Positions 1-6,472 of a stretch of 8,178 nt of DNA are shown here, piece after piece. The position numbers and the translations under genes were made by a program. The DNA is from a halophilic archaeon J07HX64 (GTDB lineage Archaea; Halobacteriota; Halobacteria; Halobacteriales; Haloarculaceae): NCBI GenBank assembly GCA_000416085.1, contig KE356579.1:1184879-1193056 (forward strand), given 5' to 3'. The stretch's first letter is position 1; every line of letters begins with the position of its first letter. The notes beneath the pieces were generated by a model. It saw only the letters and a program-made list of their open reading frames with translations. It searched no databases and had not been told where the DNA came from.

Positions 1-173
1 ACCGTGAGCAGATACTCGTCGTACATCGGCAGGTTCCGGTAGCCGTACGTGGTCATCGTCTTGACCGCCCAGATGATCCCGGCTTCCGCGTCGGCGACGA
101 GGTCGGGCCACAGTTCCTTGATCCGCTCTGTCGAACCCCTATCAGTACCAGCCGATTTCGGCCGGCCGATTGT
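1..173 (-). pseudogene. Start-less fragment resembling an ion-channel pore
   Basis: A minus-strand frame is open from the window edge to a TAG at 174-176, which is also the stop of the DUF5615 gene. It reads, near its end at the window edge, AGIIWAVKTMTTYGYRNLP followed by MYDEYLLTV. The TMTT-x-GY stretch after an amphipathic helix resembles the pore helix and selectivity filter of two-helix ion channels (Ion_trans_2, usually TxTTVGYGD). Here the filter would be TTYGYRN, so the canonical GYGD is not kept. There is no ATG, GTG or TTG between the TAG and the Met of KTM, and the first transmembrane helix expected before a pore loop is absent. I infer a 5'-truncated gene whose 3' part lies outside the window. 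The channel assignment is a motif resemblance only; it could be an unrelated protein. Confidence 0.35.
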
Positions 174-494
174 CTAGCAGTACTGAATACTTCTATCGTC
201 CTCGTCCCGGGATTCGAGATGTTCGTCGATAGCTTTCACTACATCTCCGATATCTCGGCCTGCTTGCTGAACGTAGATGATACCAGCGTGATCGAAATCT
301 GAGCTTTCGACGAGCGAGAGAAAGTTGTCGTCGAATGTCACCAGAATCCAGTCATCATTCAAAACATAGGCAAGATGTTCTGTATCCGGGTCACCGAGTC
401 GGTCTTCGCCGCGAGCTGTGTGTACGGTCCAGCCACGGCGGCGGCCATCTGCGACTGGAATCCAGATACTCTCGTCACAGTACAGCGGTCTCAT
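174..494 (-). CDS. DUF5615 family PIN-like protein (probable toxin of a DUF433/DUF5615 pair)
   Basis: This 106-residue protein has the pattern of DUF5615 PIN-like proteins. Acidic residues sit near the N-terminus (Cys6-Asp7-Glu8), in DPDTEH (Asp37, Glu39), and after a strand in WILVTFDDNF (Asp55, Asp56), followed by HAGIIYV at about 69-75. These are the usual places for the metal-binding acids of PIN-fold nucleases, so an RNase-type activity is likely but not shown. It starts at ATG 492-494, which overlaps the TGA of the upstream DUF433 gene (ATGA), so the two are translationally coupled in one transcript. The family's usual start (short strand, then D-E) supports this ATG. The pair has lower GC than the flanking core genes, which suggests horizontal arrival. 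Whether it acts as a toxin is inferred from the usual pairing. Confidence 0.82.
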   Translation of the reverse strand: MRPLYCDESIWIPVADGRRRGWTVHTARGEDRLGDPDTEHLAYVLNDDWILVTFDDNFLSLVESSDFDHAGIIYVQQAGRDIGDVVKAIDEHLESRDEDDRSIQYC

Positions 495-715
495 GCCTGT
501 GCGAGCTCTGTAGATCGAAATTCGTCAACGTGATCGTAGTAGTAGGCAAGAGCGCGGTGAACGTCCCCGAGCGAAAGATCCGGATACAACTGCGTAATCT
601 CGTCGGGATCGTACCCGCTGTGTTCGTAAGCGACGGCAATGTCCTTAATCCGGATTCCTGTGTCCTCCACCGTTGGGGCACCGTTACTGTTCTCTGGATC
701 CTCTACGATGGTCAT
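491..715 (-). CDS. DUF433 family protein (probable antitoxin)
   Basis: This 74-residue protein matches the DUF433 pattern: TVEDTGIRIKDIAVAYEHSG at about 15-34, then YDPDEITQLYPDLSLGDVHR and an AlaLeuAlaTyrTyr helix near the C-terminus. DUF433 proteins are small helix-turn-helix-like proteins that commonly precede DUF5615 PIN-like toxins and are thought to act as the antitoxin and possibly as autorepressor. The gene is first in the pair and overlaps the toxin gene by four bases. The start ATG at 713-715 lies about 26 nt downstream of a TATA-like box, which fits a leaderless mRNA. The function is inferred from family and pairing. Confidence 0.8.
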   Translation of the reverse strand: MTIVEDPENSNGAPTVEDTGIRIKDIAVAYEHSGYDPDEITQLYPDLSLGDVHRALAYYYDHVDEFRSTELAQA

Positions 716-738
716 ACAGCGATTTGGTCGCTATCGGG

Positions 739-744
739 TATAAA
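739..744 (-). promoter_or_regulatory. TATA-like box for the DUF433/DUF5615 pair
   Basis: Read on the minus strand this is TTTATA, a good match to the haloarchaeal TATA element. Its centre lies about 26 nt before the DUF433 ATG (715), so transcription would begin at or next to the start codon. Confidence 0.6.
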
Positions 745-1031
745 CGTGTGGCAGGGTGTATTGTTTCTTCGATCAACCGTTCTATCAGGGGCGAACAGAT
801 GAGGGAGTCATTGAAGTCCAAGAGAACGATGTGAGCGTACGAATCGAGAGCTCTCAAACTGCCGGTACCAGTAAATCGGTGGCCTCGGCACTCATAGGGT
901 TCGTCACCGGTCCCCGGGGAACGGGTCACCCCGTCCAGCCCCGCGGTCCTCGGACCCGAACGTCGTCGTCATCGGCCACCGGAGTGTACCCCGCGCGGCT
1001 CAAAGAGCGTTCCGCACGCGACCGAACGGGG
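745..1031. other. Intergenic stretch with no recognisable gene
   Basis: I see no gene here on either strand. An in-frame extension of the DUF5796 reading frame covers the region, but its translation has no family resemblance and the family start lies at 1059. A minus-strand frame of about 80 residues is also unrecognisable. The segment lies between the lower-GC DUF433/DUF5615 module and a core gene and may be junction sequence. Confidence 0.5.
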
Positions 1032-1037
1032 TTTGTG
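1032..1037 (+). promoter_or_regulatory. TATA-like box (TTTGTG) for the DUF5796 gene
   Basis: TTTGTG is centred about 25 nt before the ATG at 1059. The same variant stands at the same distance before comB (4313-4318), which supports both as promoter elements for leaderless transcripts. Confidence 0.4.
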
Positions 1038-1058
1038 CCCGCCGCACGAAGCGTGGGT

Positions 1059-1475
1059 ATGAAGCACTCGGAGCTCCCGCCGGACACCGTCGGTATCGAC
1101 CTCGTGGACGGCGGCGTGGCGGTGGAGTACACCGACGGTCGAGAGGTGTTCTACCGGGGGGTGCCAGAGCGCGTGGAGGCGCCACACCGGACCGCACCGG
1201 GCAAGCAGGTGCACGTGCTCGTGACCGACGCGTCCGAACAGCGCGGTGTGCTCGTCTACGTCGACGAGCGCCGGACCGACGACGAGATACTCGAATCCTC
1301 GGGCGTCGGCCGGGTGATGCTCGGTCCCGAGGAGACGGCGACACTGTTCTCCGGTGTGACCGTTCGCGGTGGCCGACTGCGCAGCGAGATCCGACTCGAA
1401 CGCGATGTCGTCGACGGCCGGGTGTTCGTCTTCGAGGAGGACCAGTTGGAGGAACACTCCTACGAGGTCGTCTGA
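1059..1475 (+). CDS. DUF5796 family protein (haloarchaeal conserved hypothetical)
   Basis: This 138-residue acidic protein reads as the haloarchaeal DUF5796 family. Recognisable segments are a DGREVFYRGVPERVE-like stretch, PGKQVHVLVTD, EQRGVLVYV, a DEILESSGVGRV motif in the middle, and VDGRVFVFEEDQLEEHSYE at the C-terminus. Family members are about 130-140 residues and have no established function. The frame is open for another 101 codons upstream (from 756), but that part shows no family likeness. The ATG at 1059 gives the normal family length and lies about 25 nt after a TTTGTG promoter-like box, so I chose it. No signal peptide or membrane segment is visible. The 3' end, from GAGGTCGT onward, is partly duplicated just downstream. 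Cellular role unknown. Confidence 0.82.
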   Translation: MKHSELPPDTVGIDLVDGGVAVEYTDGREVFYRGVPERVEAPHRTAPGKQVHVLVTDASEQRGVLVYVDERRTDDEILESSGVGRVMLGPEETATLFSGVTVRGGRLRSEIRLERDVVDGRVFVFEEDQLEEHSYEVV

Positions 1476-1600
1476 GCGACATCAGGGCACAGACGATCCG
1501 GTGCCGTGCCGAGACGAGACGAGACGAGACGAGACGGGACGACCCAGAGGTCGTGACGACCTGAGATGAGACAATCCGGTGCCGTGCCGAGACGAGGCGA
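1464..1600 (+). repeat. Imperfect tandem duplication of the DUF5796 3' end, with a GAGAC pentamer run
   Basis: A 23-bp sequence beginning ATCCGGTGCCGTGCC occurs exactly at 1496-1518 and 1574-1596, 78 bp apart. Upstream of each copy, GAGGTCGT recurs at 1464-1471 (inside the last codons of the gene) and 1547-1554, with similar GAGCGACATCAGG / GACCTGAGATGAG sequence between. The copies thus include the gene tail plus downstream DNA, with a 5-bp length difference. At 1511-1535 the pentamer GAGAC is repeated five times, followed by GGGAC, which looks like slippage expansion. Confidence 0.8.
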
Positions 1601-1644
1601 AACAAGACGAGGGAACGGTGGGGAGACCTGCGAGTTGCGAGTGA

Positions 1645-1650
1645 TTTTAA
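1645..1650 (+). promoter_or_regulatory. TATA-like box for the SRPBCC gene
   Basis: TTTTAA is centred about 26 nt before the ATG at 1674, the spacing expected for a leaderless haloarchaeal transcript. It also argues for this ATG over the longer frame open from 1566. Confidence 0.55.
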
Positions 1651-1673
1651 TCCGGTCGGCACAACCTGCAGGT

Positions 1674-2153
1674 ATGGCAGAGTACGAGCGTTCGGTGCGG
1701 GTCGCGGCACCGCTCCCGGAGGTCTGGGAGTTTCACTCCACAGAGCGGGGACTGGAGGCGCTCACACCGGACTGGATGCACCTGCGTGTCGACTCGGTCC
1801 GGGGGCCGGGCGGAGAGCCAGACCCGGAGGTGCTCGTGGCCGGGTCGACACTCGAGGCGTCGGTCCAGCCGTTCGGTGTCGGTCCCCGACAGGAGTGGGT
1901 CTCGGAGATTGTCGCTCGCGAGCACGATGACACCAGCGCGTACTTCCGGGACACGATGAGTGACGGCCCGTTCGAGTTCTGGGAGCACACCCACCGGTTT
2001 TTCGCTGACGGCGAGGAGACAGTCGTCACCGACTCGGTTTCCTACGAGTTCCCGTTCGGTCGGGTCGGCGACCTCGTCGGTGTGTTCGCCGTCGTCGGGT
2101 TCGAGCCGATGTTCCGGTTCAGACACCGGCGGACCCGAGAACTTCTCGAGTAG
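1674..2153 (+). CDS. SRPBCC (START-like) family protein
   Basis: This 159-residue protein fits the SRPBCC/polyketide cyclase-dehydrase fold. It opens with the typical first strand and helix (YERSVRVAAPLPEVWEFHST), then GLEALTPDWMHLRV. The middle holds the strand containing GSTLEASVQPFGVGPRQEW and later FEFWEHTHRFFADGEETVVTDSVSYEFPFG. It ends with the long helix that closes the hydrophobic pocket (VGFEPMFRFRHRRTRELLE). These proteins bind hydrophobic ligands; no specific ligand or catalytic residues can be named from the sequence. No signal peptide or clear membrane segment is seen, so it is probably cytosolic. The ATG at 1674 is supported by a TATA-like box 26 nt upstream; the frame is open earlier but runs through the repeat tract. 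It appears to be transcribed alone. Confidence 0.8.
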   Translation: MAEYERSVRVAAPLPEVWEFHSTERGLEALTPDWMHLRVDSVRGPGGEPDPEVLVAGSTLEASVQPFGVGPRQEWVSEIVAREHDDTSAYFRDTMSDGPFEFWEHTHRFFADGEETVVTDSVSYEFPFGRVGDLVGVFAVVGFEPMFRFRHRRTRELLE

Positions 2154-2223
2154 CGGCGTGTGTTGGTTGCCGGGCCACAGGTTGCGGATTCTGTCACCCC
2201 GGGCAGGCCACTGCGCTCCACTG

Positions 2224-2276
2224 TGGGCGTGTCGAGTGCGTGTCGAACGGCTCAGGCGGGAGCGTGGCCACGCCCA
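2224..2276. repeat. Inverted repeat upstream of the acs promoter
   Basis: TGGGCGTG (2224-2231) and CACGCCCA (2269-2276) form an exact 8-bp inverted repeat with a 37-nt spacer, ending about 13 nt before the acs TATA-like box. It could be a regulator site or a 3' structure of the SRPBCC transcript; GC-rich chance is also possible. The rest of 2154-2288 shows nothing further. Confidence 0.25.
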
Positions 2277-2288
2277 TCGGCCCGGCAG

Positions 2289-2296
2289 TTTAATAT
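2289..2296 (+). promoter_or_regulatory. TATA-like box for acs
   Basis: TTTAATAT is centred about 27 nt before the acs ATG at 2319. It is the clearest plus-strand TATA element in the window and predicts a leaderless mRNA. Confidence 0.65.
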
Positions 2297-2318
2297 TACC
2301 GGCAATTAATCGTTACGT

Positions 2319-4289
2319 ATGAGCGAGGAACCACAACTGGAGGCCAGACTCGAGTCACAGGAGGAGTTCGAGCCGCCGGCGTCGTTCGTGGAGCAGGCGA
2401 ACGTGACCGACGAGTCCATCTACCGGGAGTTCGAGGAGAACTGGCCGGAGGCGTGGGAGCGCGCCGCGGAGCTACTGGACTGGGAGCAAGACTGGGACCA
2501 GGTTCTGGACGACAGTGACGAGCCGTTCTACGAGTGGTTCGTCGACGGGAAGCTGAACGCCTGTGCGAACTGTGTCGACCGGCATCTCGGGGAGCGGGCC
2601 GACCAGACGGCCATCGAGTGGGTCGGTGAACCCGGCGGGACACGCACGTACAGCTACGCGGAGCTCCACGAGGAGGTAAACGCCGCCGCTGCGGCGCTCC
2701 GTGAACTCGGTGTCGAGGAGGACGACGTCGTGACGATGTACATGCCGATGATCCCGGAGCTCCCGATTGCGATGCTCGCTTGCGCCCGCATCGGTGCACC
2801 ACACTCTGTCGTGTTCGCGGGGTTCTCGGCGAACGCGCTGGCCGAGCGGATGCAGGCCGCGGACTCGGAGGTGCTCGTGACCTGCGACGGCTACTACCGC
2901 CGCGGCGACGCGCTCGACCACCTCTCGAAGGCCCGGGAGGGGCTCGAACAGGTCGAGGACGTGACGACAGTCGTCGCCAAACGACTCGGCGCGGACGCAC
3001 CCTCGGCTGTCGAGGACGAACACGTCTACGAGTCGGTCGTCGACCCGCACCGCGGCACGGAGGTCGACCCCGTCACCCGCGATGCCGAGGATATGCTGTT
3101 TCTGATGTACACTTCCGGGACAACCGGCGAGCCGAAGGGGGTGAAACACACCACCGGCGGCTACCTCTCCTACACCGCGTGGACGAGCCGCGCCGTGCTC
3201 GATATCGACCCCGAGGACAACTACTGGTGTGCGGCGGACATTGGCTGGATAACGGGCCACTCCTACATCGTCTACGGCCCGCTCGCGCTGGGCACGACCA
3301 CACTGATGTACGAGGGGACACCTGACTACCCGGAGAAAGACCGGCTCTGGGAGCTCGTCGACTCCTACGACGTCACACAGCTGTACACCGCACCGACGGC
3401 TATCCGCGCGTTCATGAAGTGGGGAACAGAGTACCCGGAGCGACACGACCTGTCGACGCTCCGCCTGCTCGGCACGGTCGGTGAGCCGATCAACCCCCGT
3501 GCCTGGAGGTGGTACCACGAGCACATCGGTGACGGGTCCTGTCCGATCGTCGATACGTGGTGGCAGACCGAGACCGGCGGGATGATGATAACGACGCTGC
3601 CGGGCATCGGAACGATGAAACCCGGAACCGCCGGGCCGCCGCTGCCGGGTATCAGCGCGGATGTCGTCGACACAGACGGCACAACCGTCGACCCGGGGGA
3701 GGGTGGCTACCTGACTGTCGACAGACCCTGGCCGGGGATGCTCCGGACGCTCTACCGGAACGACGAGCGGTTTCTGGCGGAGTACTGGCAGGAGCACTCG
3801 GACACCGAGAACGACAACTGGGTGTACAGCCCGGAGGACGGCGCGAAAATCGACGACGACGGATACATCACCATCCTCGGCCGTGTCGACGACGTGGTCA
3901 ACGTCTCGGGTCATCGCATCGGAACGATGGAGGTGGAGTCGGCGATCGTCGGTGTCGAGGGTGTCGCGGAGGCCGCGGTCGTCGGTGCCGACGACGACGT
4001 AAAAGGTCAGGCGATCTACGCATACGCCATCACCGAGGCGGGCCAGACCGAGACCGACGAGTTCCGTCGGGAGGTCATCGCGGGTGTCGAGGATGCCATC
4101 GGCCCGTTCGCCCGCCCGGCGGAGGTGGTGTTCACCCCCGAACTCCCGAAAACCCGGTCGGGCAAGATAATGCGTCGCCTGCTCGCGGACATCGCGGATG
4201 GGGAGGAACTGGGCAACACCAGCACCCTCCGGAACCCCGGTGTCGTCGAGGATATTCAGCAGCGCGTCCAGGAACGGGAAACCGAGTAG
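2319..4289 (+). CDS. acs: Acetyl-CoA synthetase, AMP-forming
   Basis: This 656-residue enzyme converts acetate, ATP and CoA to acetyl-CoA, AMP and PPi in the cytosol, through an acetyl-AMP intermediate. All the main adenylate-forming motifs are visible in order. MYTSGTTGEPKG (263-274) is the phosphate-binding loop. WCAADIGWITGHSYIVYGPL lies near 305-325. DTWWQTETGG (412-421) forms part of the acetate/AMP pocket. GRVDDVVNVSGHRIGTMEVE begins at 521 and includes the hinge. PKTRSGKIMRR (610-620) carries the catalytic Lys616. The N-terminal domain has the usual NACANCVDRH stretch. The length agrees with the ACS family (about 630-670), so it looks intact and functional. The ATG at 2319 has a TATA-like box 27 nt upstream. 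Haloarchaea often have several paralogues, and another small acyl substrate such as propionate cannot be excluded. Confidence 0.95.
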   Translation: MSEEPQLEARLESQEEFEPPASFVEQANVTDESIYREFEENWPEAWERAAELLDWEQDWDQVLDDSDEPFYEWFVDGKLNACANCVDRHLGERADQTAIEWVGEPGGTRTYSYAELHEEVNAAAAALRELGVEEDDVVTMYMPMIPELPIAMLACARIGAPHSVVFAGFSANALAERMQAADSEVLVTCDGYYRRGDALDHLSKAREGLEQVEDVTTVVAKRLGADAPSAVEDEHVYESVVDPHRGTEVDPVTRDAEDMLFLMYTSGTTGEPKGVKHTTGGYLSYTAWTSRAVLDIDPEDNYWCAADIGWITGHSYIVYGPLALGTTTLMYEGTPDYPEKDRLWELVDSYDVTQLYTAPTAIRAFMKWGTEYPERHDLSTLRLLGTVGEPINPRAWRWYHEHIGDGSCPIVDTWWQTETGGMMITTLPGIGTMKPGTAGPPLPGISADVVDTDGTTVDPGEGGYLTVDRPWPGMLRTLYRNDERFLAEYWQEHSDTENDNWVYSPEDGAKIDDDGYITILGRVDDVVNVSGHRIGTMEVESAIVGVEGVAEAAVVGADDDVKGQAIYAYAITEAGQTETDEFRREVIAGVEDAIGPFARPAEVVFTPELPKTRSGKIMRRLLADIADGEELGNTSTLRNPGVVEDIQQRVQERETE

Positions 4290-4312
4290 CGGTTCCGGCG
4301 GGCAGGAACGCC

Positions 4313-4318
4313 TTTGTG
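4313..4318 (+). promoter_or_regulatory. TATA-like box (TTTGTG) for comB
   Basis: TTTGTG is centred about 26 nt before the ATG at 4342, in the 52-bp gap after acs. It suggests that comB can be transcribed on its own as a leaderless mRNA, though read-through from acs remains possible. Confidence 0.4.
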
Positions 4319-4341
4319 ACCCCGGCCCAAACCGGAGACAG

Positions 4342-5034
4342 ATGGCGGTGCACACAGTCGAGCGTATCGAGAACCTGCCCGAACGGACCTCCGATGCCAA
4401 TGTGGTAGTGGTTGACGTGCTCACCGCGTCGACGAGTATCGTGGCGTTGCTCGACCAGGGTGCACGCTACGTGCGGCCGTTCGTCGACGCCGACGCGGCG
4501 CGGGCGTTCGGCCGCGAGCACGAGGACGCGGTGCTCGTCGGCGAGGAGCAGGGTGCACCGCTGTCGGGGTTCGACCTCGTCCCGCTCCCGGCCCGGTTCC
4601 GGCAGGCCGACCTCAATGACCGTCCGGTCGGTATACGGACGACGAACGGGACGCGGGCAATCGACCGGGCCAGCGATGCCGCCGGGGTGTTCGTCGGGTC
4701 GACGGTCAACGCCGGTGCGGTGGCAGACACACTGGCCGGGCGTGACTCTGACAGCTACCTCGTGGCGGCAGGGCAGCGTGGCACCCCGTCACCGGAGGAT
4801 ACCGCCGGTGTGAATCTCGTCGAGGCCCACTACCGGAACCGGTTAGACGGGGCCGAGCGGGCGTCGATCCGGAGACAGATAGCGGAGTCTCCCGTGGCGG
4901 TGTGGCTCCGCGAACTTGGACTCGGCGGCGAGGTGGACGCGGTGCTCGGGTTCGACAGCACCAGGACAGTGCCGCGGTTGCGCGACGGCGTCTTTGTCCC
5001 CGACGAGAGTGGTTCCGCCCGGAGTACTCATTGA
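4342..5034 (+). CDS. comB: 2-phosphosulfolactate phosphatase family protein (ComB-like)
   Basis: This 230-residue protein matches ComB, the Mg2+-dependent phosphatase that removes phosphate from 2-phosphosulfolactate in coenzyme M biosynthesis of methanogens. Visible family motifs are VVVVDVLTASTSIV (21-34), LVGEEQGAPLSGFDL (65-79), IRTTNGTRAI (98-107) and AAGQRGTPSPEDTAGVNLVE. The length is typical. The ATG at 4342 has a TTTGTG box 26 nt upstream; the same frame is open further up inside acs, but that is coding overlap. Haloarchaea do not make methane, so the substrate here may be sulfolactate-related or something else. The 3' end is odd: the last codon's third base and the TGA stop (5032-5034) belong to the right end of the neighbouring transposon. 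Without it the gene would end CAG TAA (Gln, stop), so the product changes only in its last residue (Gln to His). Confidence 0.85.
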   Translation: MAVHTVERIENLPERTSDANVVVVDVLTASTSIVALLDQGARYVRPFVDADAARAFGREHEDAVLVGEEQGAPLSGFDLVPLPARFRQADLNDRPVGIRTTNGTRAIDRASDAAGVFVGSTVNAGAVADTLAGRDSDSYLVAAGQRGTPSPEDTAGVNLVEAHYRNRLDGAERASIRRQIAESPVAVWLRELGLGGEVDAVLGFDSTRTVPRLRDGVFVPDESGSARSTH

Positions 5035-5130
5035 CATCCTCCCCGCCCTGAAGGGCGAGGATTCCCACGTTGGGATATTCTGGTTTACGGGACGGCCTGT
5101 TCTTGTGGGGCGACTCTCCCCGTTGATTTG
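5031..5130 (-). ncRNA. Putative omega RNA (reRNA) scaffold at the 3' end of tnpB
   Basis: TnpB nucleases use an RNA made from the 3' end of tnpB and the right end of the element, with the flanking host DNA as guide. Haloarchaeal IS1341-type elements are known to give sense-overlapping transcripts here. The segment holds the right-end hairpin (5060-5041) and a second hairpin, TCCCA, ACG, TGGGA (5075-5063). The guide would begin at 5030 and read TGAGTACTCC leftward into the 3' end of comB (antisense), matching the empty site beside TTAC. The left boundary is known from the element end; the 5' end given here is arbitrary. Expression is inferred. Confidence 0.4.
5041..5060 (-). repeat. Right-end transposon hairpin
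   Basis: An 8-bp stem (one T-G pair) closes the loop TTCA on the minus strand. GAAT touches its 5' foot and TCAA ends the element after a short linker. This is the layout of the IS608 right end recognised by Y1 transposases. Confidence 0.8.
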
Positions 5131-6346
5131 TCGAACAGGCGTACCGATGGCTGTGCCAACCAGCCGTTACTCCTATCCTCAGCAGGACTCGGAGTTACCG
5201 TTGCTCGCATATTCTCCGCCACATTCAGGTCGCTATTGGCGACCAGTCCGCAGTTCTCGCAGACGTACAACCCACGCTCAATACGGTTTGAACCCGCCTC
5301 TGCCCCACACGCACAGCAGGTCTTCGATGTTTTCAGCCGTGCTTCATCCACTCGCTCGACGCTGATACCGCGTTCTTCGGCCTTGTACTCGATCTGACTG
5401 AGAAGCATCTCGAAGGCCCAATCGTGTAACCGTTTGTTGCCGTGGCGTCCCCAATCAGAGTCATCACGAATGTTCTTCGGGTGGCCGACCGCTATTGTGC
5501 CAACATCCCGTTTTGCACACTGTTCAACGATATCTTTCGACAAAGCGTGCAAGAAGTGATGTTGTCGCCGTGATTTTTTTGTCTCGCCCAGTCTGCATGG
5601 TCGCTTGGGCCGTTCTCACCGTCCGTGTCGTATTCTTCTTGCCGAAAGTGGTGAGCATCTTCTTTCAGGCCATTGCCGGGATACAGCAGCGTCTGGTCAC
5701 CGACAGAGACAGCCGCAGTGTTGCAGATACCGAGGTCGATACCTGCTGTTTGTTCACCGGGTGATTCGGGCTGGTCAATCTGCATCTCGCAGACGAACTG
5801 TAGCTCCCACTGCACACCAGTCCAGACGGCACGGACGGTCTGGACGCTTTCAACATCAGCAAGTGTCTGCTCGTCTGCTTGAATCGTGTACTCACAGAGA
5901 ATGTAGTCTGCGGCGTACCGGGAGGAGTTCATATTCGTTCCTTTCGAGAGGCGAACACGGTTGTATTGTGTATCCAGTTTGAAACCCTGATTCTTCCACG
6001 TCACAGTCGAGCGTGGGTGTTCGTCGCCATGCTTGCGGTAGCCGGGCGGGTTCGCGTCTGTGTTGTCCTGTTTGTACCACGAGATGAACGCTTCACCGGG
6101 TTCTTGGAGAACTCGTTGACTGGACTGAGAATGCAAGTCCGCATAGCGTTCGTGATTTTTGAGGTACGAACAGAGTTCAGTGGCGTCTGGTATATGCCCG
6201 ACAGCATCTCAGACACGCGAGATTGCCCACCGTCCGATATTCCAGAGTTTGCTGGCGGCGAATCCATGCGAATCGAGGTCGTCAGAGACTCGCGAGTGGT
6301 TGCGAATACTCGCTTTGAGTGTCCGAGTGACGACCTGATTCGATAC
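5085..6346 (-). pseudogene. tnpB: Decayed tnpB (RNA-guided nuclease of IS200/IS605-type elements)
   Basis: Translated across its lesions, the frame gives one TnpB of about 420 residues. It begins VTRTLKASIRNH, continues SKLWNIGRWAISRV and YLKNHERYADLHSQSSQRV, and has the RuvC-I motif GIDLGICN (Asp codon 5735-5737). After the frameshift come HPKNIRDDSDWG, a Zn finger CCAC...CENC (about 5250-5318) and the RuvC-III motif NSDLN (Asp codon 5229-5231); it stops at TAA 5085-5087. Three lesions are visible. A TGA (6211-6209) stands where context predicts Trp. A run of seven A (minus strand, 5580-5574) needs eight to keep frame. There is no start codon; a TATA-like box points to GTA at 6346, one base from GTG. 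The protein is therefore probably inactive, unless the shift is bypassed by slippage and the stop by read-through. Confidence 0.85.
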
Positions 6347-6367
6347 AGGTAATCACACTATCCTGAA

Positions 6368-6375
6368 TTACATAA
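6368..6375 (-). promoter_or_regulatory. TATA-like box of the tnpB remnant
   Basis: Minus-strand TTATGTAA is centred about 26 nt before 6346. Transcription would start near the GTA codon that could be a mutated GTG start. The promoter may still work even though the reading frame is broken. Confidence 0.4.
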
Positions 6376-6452
6376 TGGTTCGGGTGATTGTTCTGCGTGG
6401 AATATCCAGCCGTGGCTACGGGCGTGGGTTGGTTCCGAGTCGTCGGATTCAT

Positions 6453-6472
6453 CCCCGCGCTAAGGCACGGAG
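6453..6472 (-). repeat. Left-end transposon hairpin
   Basis: Minus-strand CTCCGTGC, loop CTTA, GCGCGGGG gives an 8-bp stem with two T-G pairs. AAAG directly precedes the stem and TTAC lies outside the element end at 6490, 14 nt beyond that guide. Confidence 0.78.

Noticed and set aside
756..1058. 101-codon upstream extension of the DUF5796 frame
   Set aside because: The translation has no family likeness, the family length fits the ATG at 1059, and a promoter-like box stands 25 nt before that ATG.
1496..1600. Repeats considered as a CRISPR array
   Set aside because: Only two copies of the unit exist, they extend into a gene tail, and the GAGAC run is a simple microsatellite without spacers.
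1000..1710. 236-codon minus-strand frame rich in Arg and Pro
   Set aside because: Its composition is that of a GC-rich shadow and it runs across a real gene and the repeat tract.
2472..4424. 650-codon minus-strand open frame opposite acs
   Set aside because: It is the antisense shadow of acs, a common result of high GC third positions; it shows no family motifs, while the plus strand has all ACS motifs.
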